Positions 15,101 to 25,100 of a stretch of DNA of 64,000 bases are shown piece by piece (the stretch's first letter is position 1; every line of letters begins with the position of its first letter). Made by a program: the position numbers and the translations under genes. The stretch comes from Hyposmocoma kahamanoa (taxonomy: Eukaryota > Arthropoda > Insecta > Lepidoptera > Cosmopterigidae), in contig NW_020653397.1 in NCBI RefSeq assembly GCF_003589595.1, positions 871,725 through 935,724 of the forward strand, in the 5' to 3' direction. The notes below the pieces were generated by a model. The model worked only from the letters and a program-made list of their open reading frames with translations, searched no databases and had not been told where the DNA came from.

Positions 15101-17149
15101 TTAACCAGCTCCGTAGGCTGTCGCCATCGAGCAGGGAGTGAAGCTGGAACGAAACAAAATCAGAATGCGAAGTAAAAGAGCTATGGAACAATTCAAAATT
15201 TAAAAAATACGAGTGGCCAGGAACCAGTGAAAGGCGATAAAAAGGAGGGATTGCGATGTTAGGAGGTCACACCGTCACAGTTTTATACACCTTGCAAACT
15301 TTCGGGCCAGCAAGTTACAGCGGACAGCCAGCGACCAGTGTTCCCTCTCTATGTCCAGGTTGTTCTTTAAATTGTCAGTAACCCAAGTATTTAAAAGCCA
15401 CCCGACACCAAGGTGTAATACAAAATAAGTAACTCGACTAAATTACAAGACGCATGCGAACGAAGCTTCATGCTTGGCATTGTGTTTTAATTTTTGATCG
15501 AATATTACTTATTTGACAATAATGTCGAGAACAACAGTAGACTCCTAGAGTTCGTGCTCCTCTCCAAACTACTCTTTGCCATTTTTTAACTCTGAAGTGT
15601 TTTGGTATCCTTGGACCTAATTATTATATTGAAGTACTTTTTCTTACTTCTTGTAATTGTTATTTGAACATTTATTGTAATTTCTCTTCAGTGTCTGATA
15701 CTAAATGTTGTCAGAATGTCGTTTTTCAGATGAAGCAGTTCTGGTTGGGGGCGGAATGTATGCGCGACGGACCTCAAGGCAACGATATTACGCGAACTAA
15801 CGTGCCAGATGTAAGGCTTTCCTTCCGCCACGAAACTTTGCTCGACGAGCTGGACAATCTCTTTAAGGTAACATTTTTTCATTCATCTTTGCTAATACAT
15901 GTCCATACTCAATGCTTTGCTGGTTTATACACTGACGTTTTGTCGTGAGAGTTAGGTATGGCCACCGAGTATATAACCAGAAATAGAGACGAAATGTCAT
16001 ATAATTTGTTTGAAAACTATTCTGCCATATCATTACTGTGACAACAGCGCTCCGATCGGCCAGCCCGAGTTCGAAACAATTGACGGGTGTCGTCAATTGT
16101 TTCACTTCAACACGACCAGTTAACTTGAGCTTTGCTGTAATAGACGAAAATTACAAAATTACATATTTAATTACCGATAAAATGTGTTTTGTAATTAGAT
16201 GCTTTGCTATTTTTCCCACACCACCGAATAGAACAGCACGGCATTGTAAGAGATATCATCTTTATTACAATAAATAAAGAATATTTTTTGGAATATACGG
16301 AGACCTACACACAGGTTAGTAGTTGGCCTGTCTATATTTCAGTGCAAGCGAGAGTTGATATTTATAAAAGCTGTATCGCTAATGTGTTACCAGGAATATA
16401 TGGCCCTTATTTCGTCTCTATTTCTGGTTATATACTCGATGGGTATGGCAGAAGAAGCAATAGAGCTTTTGTGAAGGGTTCGTCCATGGAAGTACTGCCA
16501 CCTTACCTATTTCTGCCGCCAAGCAGTAATGTCAGCATTACTGTGTTCCGGTTTTGAAGGGCACAGGCACATGGGACTTGCCAACTTACGTCTCAGGGTG
16601 ACAGGCGCAGTGGCAGTGCCCCTGAGATCTTTGCAATTTAAAGGAAGCATGCATTGCATTTTCAAGGAAGTCTGTCACCAAGCATTAATGTGAGCATTAC
16701 TGCGTTCTGGTGCGACTTATCAGTGGTTTCGACAGCGGCTAGTTACCACGCTCCCGACGGAGTCGAGTCGACAAATGGTTTTTGTCCGTGTTCGGGAGTT
16801 GTCATTAGGAGGTCGGGTCTGAACGTTCGGGCATTGCGTCTGACGAAGAGTTGCTACTGCTTATGCCGCCATACTAAGTATTCGGTTCTGGAGGCTAAAG
16901 GGATCCGAAGTACGGTGCGCCGCTGGCCGATCATGGGGAATTGGGGACCCATGTAGCTAGGGAAAGCCACCCGTGAAAGTTTGCCCCGACACCCAACGAA
17001 AAATCCCGGAGTGCTTCATTTTGCCGGTTAGGGACTGGTAGGGAGAACCTTTGAAAGGAAGATTGGTGTAATAATTAAAATTTCTGAATCTTTTATAGGT
17101 TAAAACACGCATGCATGCAACCAGCTCCACGTTCGCTGCCTCGCGTTAA
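200..17149 (+). CDS. AMPD2: AMP deaminase (AMPD2-like), C-terminal exons; 5' part outside window
   Basis: AMP deaminase converts AMP to IMP plus ammonia in the cytosol (purine nucleotide cycle). Ten coding exons: 200-398, 2029-2160, 3301-3461, 8989-9112, 10988-11154, 12375-12495, 13800-13973, 14120-14230, 15730-15867 and 17099-17149, the last ending in TAA. All have GT/AG borders and the phases join into one 459-codon frame counting the stop. Motifs seen in order: [20 protein letters not shown] (zinc-ligand HxH), [68 protein letters not shown] (catalytic Asp pair), [12 protein letters not shown] and [11 protein letters not shown]. These are diagnostic of the family. The exon 12375-12495 sits in a frame overlapped by another open frame and is easy to miss. 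Oddities: AQIYIAMS where the family has AQIGIAMS, and a weak donor (GTAGTA) after 3461. The short last exon (17 codons with stop) is the least certain. The N-terminal half lies upstream of base 1. Confidence 0.93.
571..926 (-). mobile_element. SINE A, nearly complete, inverted
   Basis: On the minus strand: head GAATAGCGACATCTCTCGCC, polymerase III box A (TGGCTTAGTTGGTATAGCG) and box B (GGTTCGAATCC), then the GGATCGAAGGAATTTTTTCT linker and the tail. A partial tail also precedes the head (near 905-926), as in other copies. Confidence 0.88.
1375..1860. repeat. GC-rich block of unknown class
   Basis: Base composition changes abruptly to GC-rich in an AT-rich intron. It has CTCCGCTCGGGGGAAGCGAA and GGACTCCTACCGACTAAAAC. 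Overlapping frames on both strands carry no recognisable domain. It reads like the 5' region of a retroposon; 16720-17045 is a second GC-rich block (CCCAACGAAAAATCCCGGAG). Confidence 0.4.
4120..5137 (-). pseudogene. Mariner-family transposase remnant
   Basis: Reading the minus strand from 5137, a frame begins [16 protein letters not shown] and continues to [18 protein letters not shown], which is the N-terminal helix-turn-helix half of mariner transposases. The C-terminal third, an intact 115-codon frame at 4467-4120, shows [27 protein letters not shown] and a closing CEYFEK. Between them (4470-4950) the frame is broken by stops and shifts, so no active enzyme can be made. The Asp after HH and the Asp of SPDLAPADF belong to the DD34D catalytic set. 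It lies in AMPD intron 3, antisense to the host gene. Terminal inverted repeats were not located with certainty. Confidence 0.88.
5236..5453 (-). mobile_element. SINE B (second tRNA-derived family)
   Basis: On the minus strand: box A in TGGCCGAACGGTTACCATGC, box B in GGTTCGATTCCCGGGCCGGG, then the family body (AGTTTGGGTGTAATTTGTG, CCATGGCACCCGCGACACAG) and a (TTA)n end. Its GC-rich head gives spurious open frames in several copies. Confidence 0.9.
6412..6630 (+). mobile_element. SINE B
   Basis: A full copy with box A (GGCTGAACGGTTACC) and box B (GGTTCGATTCCC), ending TGTGTGCGTTATTT and then an A-rich run. It lies in AMPD intron 3. Confidence 0.9.
6715..6879. repeat. Dispersed repeat shared with 51785-51925
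   Basis: CAGCTGATTTTGATTGCCTC, GAGTCGAGGCGC and AATCGGAACAATAGCTGAT recur in reverse at 51785-51925 within XRN2 intron 7. The class is unknown. Confidence 0.6.
6880..7643. mobile_element. TIR element F with TA flanks
   Basis: The ends GGGGAGCGTGGGG and CCCCACGTTCCCC are inverted, with TA on both sides (6878-6879, 7644-7645). Extra AATGGGAGCC / GGCTCCCA motifs are repeated inside. It is non-coding, 764 bp, in AMPD intron 3. TA duplication suggests a Tc1/mariner-type origin. Confidence 0.75.
8042..8640 (-). mobile_element. LINE 3' end (RT C-terminal region)
   Basis: A minus-strand frame of 113 codons (8617-8276) encodes REKFKE-like [21 protein letters not shown] and ends [20 protein letters not shown], a signature of the C-terminal end of insect LINE polyproteins. 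Its 3' UTR contains AATAAAGATTATTTTG and finishes in a (TTTGAA)n tail at about 8042-8080. It is 5'-truncated. The same family appears at 35100-36290 and 52945-53374. It lies in AMPD intron 3. Confidence 0.8.
9228..9697 (-). repeat. Repeat C copy, split, with a fused tRNA-like head
   Basis: Two parts of family C (9228-9412 and 9602-9697) are separated by unrelated DNA. Directly before it, 9148-9222 has tRNA-like box A (GTGGTAGCCTAACGG) and box B (GGGTTCGAATTC) motifs from neither SINE A nor B. Confidence 0.65.
10021..10307. mobile_element. TIR element G
   Basis: Inverted ends CATTGACTTACAATTATATG / CATTTATTTGTAAGTCAATG continue for about 32 bp with four mismatches. It is 287 bp and non-coding, in AMPD intron 4. 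Confidence 0.65.
12742..13012 (+). repeat. Repeat C copy
   Basis: It starts AACAGTAGAGCTCCTTGTAA and ends at CCCGTCATTTTGTATAATAA. Family C is a retroposon-like repeat of about 300 bp with an A-rich 3' end. It lies in AMPD intron 6. Confidence 0.8.
13280..13724. mobile_element. D element (hAT-like MITE), decayed
   Basis: It shows the interior typical of family D (CATTTAATTTGTTTGAAAAC, CAATTGACGGGTGTCGTCAA) and a well-kept right end GGTTATATACTCGATG. The left end is degraded. It lies in AMPD intron 6, ending 75 bp before the next exon. Confidence 0.75.
14295..14490 (+). repeat. Repeat C copy, partial
   Basis: It contains CAATTACAGGCACATGGGAC and AAAGCTCTGAGTGGCGCTGC, with a local duplication of the GCAACTGTTGTGGA segment, then the 3' end. 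It lies in AMPD intron 8. Confidence 0.7.
15963..16441. mobile_element. D element with 8-bp target duplication
   Basis: Inverted ends CACCGAGTATATAACCAG / CTGGTTATATACTCGATG are flanked by GGTATGGC at 15955-15962 and 16442-16449. It is 479 bp long and has no coding capacity. Eight-bp duplications point to a hAT-type origin. Confidence 0.88.
16465..16645 (+). repeat. Repeat C copy, partial
   Basis: GTTCGTCCATGGAAGTACTG through CCCCTGAGATCTTTGCAATT, with the 3' end missing. It follows directly on a D element; a second scrap lies at 16650-16715. Confidence 0.7.
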
Positions 17150-19163
17150 TGTTAGACACCTATCCAAGAAGTAACCATAGTCAAAAGATTTTTATTAAAT
17201 ATGGGAAGTGATGTATTGTCGCTCACATTTATTACTTAGACACGCTCAAATCGAAATATTTAAAAGTAACTTTTAATAATTGAAGAATACAGAATACTTC
17301 TAAAACAAAATACATAAAAGTTAAAATAGTTTGTTTTTTCTTGAATTAAAAAAATTACCGAATGAAACCAATAAACTAAAATTTTCGTTAAGAAAAACTA
17401 AATACCAAGTATAAAAAAAATCACATTGTGAATAATCAACCACACAGTGCGAAATTCAGAAATCAAACGGAAAAAGGCTGTATTTATTTATGACGTCATA
17501 CTTTGGTGAAGGATCATTTTGTTAAAAAGTAACAACACTAACTTTCCTTTTGGTGTTAAAACATAGAATAACGAATTACATATTCATTCTCGTTATATTC
17601 ATTGCAACAAAAATTAAACAATCAAAAAAGCGCTTTAAGATCACTGCATCGTTTTGGAAGCTACGATCTCACAAAGAAGACTTCAAATATGGGCTTTCTT
17701 CTTCAAGTTTCAACCTCTCGGTCCGCCATATTGATTTCGTATGGGGAACAAACATTCCTATAAAGGTGGGTTCATGAAGTTCATGCACAAACTATGCTCT
17801 GGGCATCTGCAATTGCTCCATTACTGGACATGTTAGGCAAAGTTGCATGCTCCGCGAGGGAAGCAAAACATTTTAGCAGGGTCGAAGTGCGAGTATGGAG
17901 CACTCGGTCTTCTTGTAATGATGCGCGTAACATCTCCATTTGAGCGGTTACAGATGCGCGAAGCAGAGTTGGTGCACGAATCTAATGGATACCCACCTTT
18001 ACATTACCTGGTTTTGTAGCAGGAATATTTTTTCCTCTCCCAGTAATGGCAATGTATCTTGTTTATGTACGGGTAATTTGAAAAATTAATTGCAGACCCA
18101 TTTGTACTTATCTTCACAAATATCCCATTAAAAATCACAGTTAGGTAGCTGTTAAATTGATTAAAAACACATGAGTAATTATTAACTATTTAATAATAAT
18201 TTCTAAAAACAATGTACATATTTACAATTTACTATGTATTAATTTGACGACACATTTGTACATAATGTAAACAATAAATATATGCGTAATTATTGTTGTG
18301 TTTTTTATTTCTACACTAAAACCCATAATATGTGGTCCATCTGTTAAGTTCTGGTACCTTAATTATAGTACTGGTGTTTTTGTGTTCGGGGCTTTTGAAA
18401 GCTAGATTGAATAAGTTTTTTTTTTCGATAAATATGTACTATTGTCCTTTTAAAACCAGCTGAGATCGTATCTACGCGTACATACATATATTTTTGTTTT
18501 TTAAAACAATTAGCTTGTTGAAGAAGGAGGAGTAAAATGACATTTGACAGTTGGCAGTTTTCATAAAAAATTTTAATGTATATTGTTATTGTCGACAGTT
18601 TTATCGATAAATTGTGAAAGAAGGTAAAAATTTCTAATGATTACTAATAGCGTTATTGTCTTATTCTTATTTTGACAGTTGATCTACTTGTATCCAAATG
18701 AATTTTCAAATTCATATACCTTTTTGTAAGAACCGGCGGATTAGATTATCTATATTAAAAATAAAAATAAGAAAATGCATCATTATTATTATGTATTATT
18801 GAATTAAAACGACAAATATTAGTTGATAGACTTAGAATTGGAGAGGATATAGGTTATATTATGCTGTATCCAATGGAGAAATAAACATTTTTGACGTAAC
18901 TTATGCCNNNNNNNNNNNNNNNNNNNNNNNNNNNNNNNNNNNNNNNNNNNNNNNNNNNNNNNNNNNNNNNNNNNNNNNNNNNNNNNNNNNNNNNNNNNNN
19001 NNNNNNNCGACACGATAAAAGTTTAACACTTTTGACGTATATATATCACGTGTTGCTTTATTAAACCAACGGTACGAAATTATAGTCTATGTTAACGGCG
19101 TACGGCTGTAGTCGCGCGTAACTGTCGCGATAAAGGTGTGTGTGGTTTTATAGGAACCAGGAT
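17150..19163. other. Convergent 3' intergenic region between AMPD and GFM2
   Basis: It holds the AMPD 3' UTR (candidate AATAAA at 17369 and 18273-18278), an AT-rich unknown middle, the assembly gap, and the GFM2 3' UTR with its AATAAA on the minus strand at 19062-19057. A block near 18820-18907 resembles 29510-29605 (shared AATGGAG, CAATAAAC and TTTTTGACGTAAC-type stretches), so it is probably a dispersed repeat cut by the gap. No coding evidence was found. Confidence 0.6.
18908..19007. other. Assembly gap, 100 N
   Basis: A run of exactly 100 Ns, the usual placeholder for a gap of unknown size. It lies between the convergent AMPD and GFM2 3' ends and truncates a dispersed repeat. Confidence 0.99.
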
Positions 19164-22100
19164 CTAAAACCCAGTGACGCTCTTGATGGCCTTCTCCTCG
19201 TCGTGCGGCGCCATCTGTCGATGCGAGTGGAACTCCATGGTGAAGGATGCCAGCCCCGAGCTTAGCGAACGTAATGTTGTGGAGTAACCTAGCAGCTCTG
19301 AGAGGGGGGCCAGGCATTCGATTACCTGTTGGTGAAGAAAAATTCATGAAAGAACTACGATACTTTTCTTTTGTCTCTGTTCGGGCGCCAATGTGGTCTA
19401 GTCCTAGCGAAAGTAAAAAGAAAGGGCTCGGTCCTTATCCATTATTATTATTATATAGAATACAAGAATAGAAGGTATTTATTCGCTGAAAAATGTAGTT
19501 AACAATGCAGGTCTTATAATACACTTCCGGACACATAATTCGAGCTAACACGCATTTTCTGTATTAAGTGCCCTAAGCTTAAAACAATCTTTGATTTATT
19601 AAAAACTATTATGCAATTTTGAAACTAGTATACTAAACATCTTTTCCAAAAGTCCTTGTTGGGAATTTGGATTTGCAAAACCGGGGAAAACTTTTTCTTT
19701 CATGGTAACACTATTTTAGTATTCTAGCACTTTACAACAAAAATGCGACGTGACTCGAATTGTGTGTCCGGGAGTATATATTATATTAGATCGTACATTT
19801 CACCATAACTTGGCATGCGAATATTTTATACAATGGTTTTTAATCTTTAGACGTAGCACGCAACAATACACAATAACATGAGCAAACTACAACAATTGGA
19901 ATTTAATCAGAAAATAAGAAGTCAAAAATAACATACAATAGTTCATTTTAAATTGTCTACAATTTAATTCTTTAACAGCATCCGGCAAATTATTAAATAA
20001 TTTGGGTGCTAATACGAACAGCGTTCTACTGTAAAATTCCAAATTAGGGCGTTGTTTGGGCCGTATTTCTATATCTACTTTTGACTATGTTAAAGTTTCT
20101 TGGATTTTGTTTAATAAACACAGGCCTCGTAAATATAACATTTATATAAAAGTTACAAACAATACAAAACATAGTAGTACTAACTGTGAAGGCACTTACC
20201 CCAAACACGCCCGTATATGTATGTACATATATATCTATCCAATGCTTTAAAAACAGATAAATTACATGAAGTTAATTTTTACATGATGATTAACTAATAA
20301 GCACGTCCTCTTGCTTCGACATTGTTGGATGTTGTTGAATGTTCGGGAATGACGGAACGATCCCATGTAAGAATAGTGGAAGAAAAAGGAATTTGTTTCA
20401 AAACTTCAAAAGTAAATGACCAGGGACCAGTAAAGAAGGTAATAAAAAAGGTGGGATGACTCTAAGGGAAGTCAGCATCAGCCCAACTTTTAAGTTAAGC
20501 TTCGTACTGGATTTATTATCACGTTAGTTAAGAAAGTTTCACTGGAACTGTTAAGGACAGGCGTCTCGTTTACCAGCAGGCGCACAACTTGTTTGGTATC
20601 ATAAAAACCATTGATATCATAAAATGTACGTATTTGAAGTATGCATGTTTGTTAAAAAAAATTAGGCCCTATTTACTAGGAAACGTGAAGTATGCACTTT
20701 TTTAACTCGATATCCCAACCGCTTGGCTGGCGCCTCCCATACTACTTGCTTTTCTAGGAAATGCTATAATATGTCCATAAAGATATATAATGCTTTGCGT
20801 GCAGTGATAGGCGACTTACCCTTAAACATATTTAAATAGAAATTATTTCACTTGTTATGTCATCTGTGTATAATATATGATATCAAAGATTATTTAAAAT
20901 GAAAAGAAATTGACACAACGAAATACAATGTACCTAACTTTACTCAAGATGTGTATAAATACCGTATTCTGGCAAATAAACGTATTCTATTCTAAAGAGA
21001 GCAGCCAGCCGACAGGTACCTTACCTTATTCTGCTGCCTGATAGTGATGTGTTGTATCTCTGCGCGGCGGCGCGACAAGTCCGCCATTACGCGCGCAGAA
21101 TGCGACTCAGGACATACCACTTCCAGGGACATCACTGGCTCCAGAAGAATTGCTTCAGCTTCTTCGAATACCTGCACGGGACCATAGCTATTATAGGTGT
21201 TGTTTAATCGCGTTTGTCATTTTAGGTTAGGTCTCTACTTAATTTCGGTGGCAAGTTTTTTGTATATACTCTTGCCCTTAGATTCCTATTGGGGTAGGCA
21301 GAGGCTAATTAGTGTTAGTTTAAGTAGCAGTAGAGCTCCTTGTGAAAGAGCTCGTCCAGGGAATTATTGCCACCTTACTTATTTCTGCCGCCAAGCAGTA
21401 ATGAGATAATTATTGCGTTCCGGGTTGGAAGAGTAAGTAAGAAGAGTTGGGTGCTGGTGAAGTTACAGGCACATAGGACTTGTCAACTTACGGGCGCAGT
21501 GGCAGTGCCCCTCAGATCTTTATTAAAGCTCTGACTAGCACTGCAACCGTTATGGACAGGCGTGTCGCTTACCACCAGCAGTACGACCCGTCACTAAGTA
21601 TTATAAAAAAAATAAACATCTCATTCAGTACAAAATAGCATAGCATTTTATTATCAACACTCTGGTAGAGCGTTTTAAAACTATTTGACAATGCAAGGTA
21701 ACCAAAATTATTGTTTTTGTTTGTGGTGTTACATAATAATACATAAGCTCACGCCCTTGTCCCATAGAAAAGGTAGGCAGAGACCACAGAACGCCACCTC
21801 ACTCTATCCTGACAGAACTTTCTAGTCTCACATACATCAACTACCCTTTTCATACAACTTCTTTAACAATATTCAAAAATAATAATATATAATAAAAATA
21901 ATAATACGTGTATCAAGTCTCGTCTCTCTCACTAAAAGATAAGAGAGAATTTTTTTAAATTTTTAAATGACATATTCCCCGGAAATGGGATTCGGCCGGG
22001 GTCAGCGTCTCAGGTACAAGCACCGAACTCCGACGTATCAGAAACCCGACTGCACCTCATTATATGGGATGGTAACGTCCTACAAGAAATATTATTACGA

Positions 22101-25100
22101 TTACATACCTTTCTCAAACATTGTGCCACGGTAGCGGAAACAACGGATTCGGATGTGCCTCTGCCGACTTCAAACCAATGTAGTGTCACTCGTACATCCA
22201 CCAACTGAGAACAACAATTCATAATGAAAGTATAAACATATCGAATAATCTCAACGACCTTGAAGGCCCGACAGTTACTGTCAGCGCTGGATGTCGCACG
22301 TTCGATTCCCTGCAGAACCAAATTGGGAAATGATCTTTTCTAAATTGATTCTGTTCTGTGTGTTCTGGAAAGTGTCCCAGAGTTAATTCTGTTGCTCTGG
22401 CACTCATAGTGCAGGGAATTCTTAAAATTATTTGAGACCAGGCATTTAATTTTACTTTAGAATAATTTTTAGTTGGTAAGGTAGGTTGTTTAGGCTACTA
22501 AATAAATAAAAATACATTTATAAAACACATACAATTATAAAAATTTTGTTTAGTTTTTTTTTATGATGATACTAAATATCGAGTTCTTAGGTTTTTGCGA
22601 TTGTTACACATAGGAAATGAAACTATTTTTCCGGATTTAAATCGCATACATTTGTTTTTTCATTAATAAATAATAAAATAAATAACGCACACACTCAACA
22701 TAGCCCCGCACTAGGGAAACCCTGTGTCGCGGGTGCCATGGACACACACATAGACAACCACAAATTACACCCAAACTCACGAGAGAAATAATTGTAGGCC
22801 ATACAAATATTTCTCCCGGCCCGGGAATCGAACCTGGGACCTCTGCGTGGCAGTTCGGCATGGTACCCGTTCGGCCACGGAGGCAGTTATATTAGATATA
22901 ACTGGTTGATGACTGTACCACCTCAGTCAACCGTGACCATGGGACCTGTAAGGGGCGCGAAACGTTGGTTTGTTTGAAAAAAAAAATATATATACACGAT
23001 TTAAATCCGGAAAAATAGTTTCATTTCCAATTATACTAAATGCTTAATCAAACTGTACTTTTAAAAAAGAATAACAAAATCTAGTTATTTTATACCTTGT
23101 CGTTTTATAGTCTGTCTTTTTTGAAGACGGAGTAAAATGCCAGTTCATTGTGCAAAAATGTAGCACGGTTGCAAGCAGCTAGTGATTGCAGTCGATAAAT
23201 ATTCCATCGACTACCGACTGAATATCGGTCACGCTTATGGAATAAATAGTCGAACTTGTTTCATTTAAATCGTCCTCGACTCATTATTCATCCAATGACT
23301 GAGCATATATTCATTTAAATTGTCAATTTTTGTAAGTTCATACATACACGCACTGTATTTAGAACTATGAACTATGAAAAATAAGTTTTTCATTTTAATT
23401 CAATAAATAGATAATCAAATTTGACTATTCTTCTTAAAATGTATGTGAATAAAAATTGATCATAGAGAAGGCAATAACGCAATCATTAGAACGTCACAAT
23501 TCAGTCACAATCTATCGATAAACCTATCTACAACAACTACATAACTAATTAAAACTGGCAGCCCTACAAATGTCATTTTATTTTTTTATTTATTTATTAA
23601 ACTTTATTGACCACAATACAAAGGGTACAAAAGGCGGACTTAATGCTAAAAGCATTCTCTACCAGTCAACCTCTGAGAAAAACGAAATTCACGAACGCGG
23701 TAAATAAACAGAATATTACGGTTATATTAAAATAAATGAAACAAATTCATAATTATATATATAACAAACTAACCTAATACCTTACTTAATAATATAATAC
23801 ATACACTTACATACATACAAATATACTATAGATATACAAAATACTTACAATAACAGAATATGATGATGATTATTGCTGTGACAAACAATTTAGAAGATGC
23901 TCATGAACATTATTTTTAAAAGAAAATATATTAGGAGACCGTCTGATGGCGTCCGGTAGAGCGTTCCAGAGCCGTATCGAGTGGAGAGTAAAAGAATCTG
24001 ACATGAAGCCAGAATGAAATTTACTCCGTTTTCAACAAAAGACACACTATAGATATGATCATTTCGCTATCTAGTCGTTTTGCTACCGAGTAATTGTAAG
24101 TCATAGTGTTTCTACATAGGTGGTCGTTTTGTGATCTAGTCCCTAAGCTGATCAGGTCATTTTGAAGATACAGTCATCATGATACCGACCCGTTTGGCAC
24201 ATTATTTTTTAAATCTGCCTCCCACAGGGGTAAGCAGTCTACGGTTCTGAAAAACATCTCTCTATCTTCTTCCATTCTTCAGTCTTGTCATACTGGTACG
24301 TTTAATCTTGTTATTTGGCTTTTTGAGGACATTCTCAATCTGTCTTTCTCCACGCGCTTCTCCACATTCTTCGGGGCCGCCGAAGTAAATGGGCTATTGC
24401 TTTCCAACATCATTTTATAACTGCACCATTTGCACCCGAATTTCCGATCACCGTAGATAATATAATATTCGTTTCGCATCCGAGATTATACAAATCTAGA
24501 AATTTCAGACCCACTTCTAAGTCCGATTCAAATTCCGCTTGTACACCTGGAGATAAAATGATCCCTGTGACATTTGGGACCCTCTCGTTTCCGAACGAAT
24601 ACAAATACGCGCTAAGTATTCCAGTTTTGATCGCGTACCTACTAGAGGGCGCCAGCCGGTTGATTGCACTAGGGCGCTACATGGGCTGGTGCCGGCGCAA
24701 CAAACCATTGAAGTGTTCTCTTTTGTATCTTAATTACATACATACATAATTATAACAAACTAGTGGAGTAATTTCACAAAAAATAATTGAATATCAATTC
24801 AATAAAAATTTAATTAATACAGTGAATAGCGACATCTCTCGCCAGGACTGGTAGCTGTAAAGGTACTAACTGGGTGATAAATCTGTCAAAGATTTCTCAT
24901 AGATGGCGCTACGACTAAAACGTCGTTGAAAGACCAAGTACAAAGACACGACGCAAGCACATAGAAAAATTCGTGAGGTCCGTTGGTTCGTTCCGTGGCT
25001 TAGTTGGTATAGCGTCTGGCACGGTATGCAAGAAGACGTCGGTTCGAATCCGACCGGATCGAAGGAATTTTTTCTGAGTGTTTTTTCTGAGTGTTCGATC

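Noticed and set aside
20992..21177. Extension of GFM2 exon 13 past 21025
   Set aside because: The donor GTAAGG follows AAT AAG, and homology stops there; the next residues come from exon 14.
24990..25065. Possible tRNA genes (box A and box B present)
   Set aside because: They lack a closed acceptor stem and recur as heads of SINE A and B with fixed bodies and tails.
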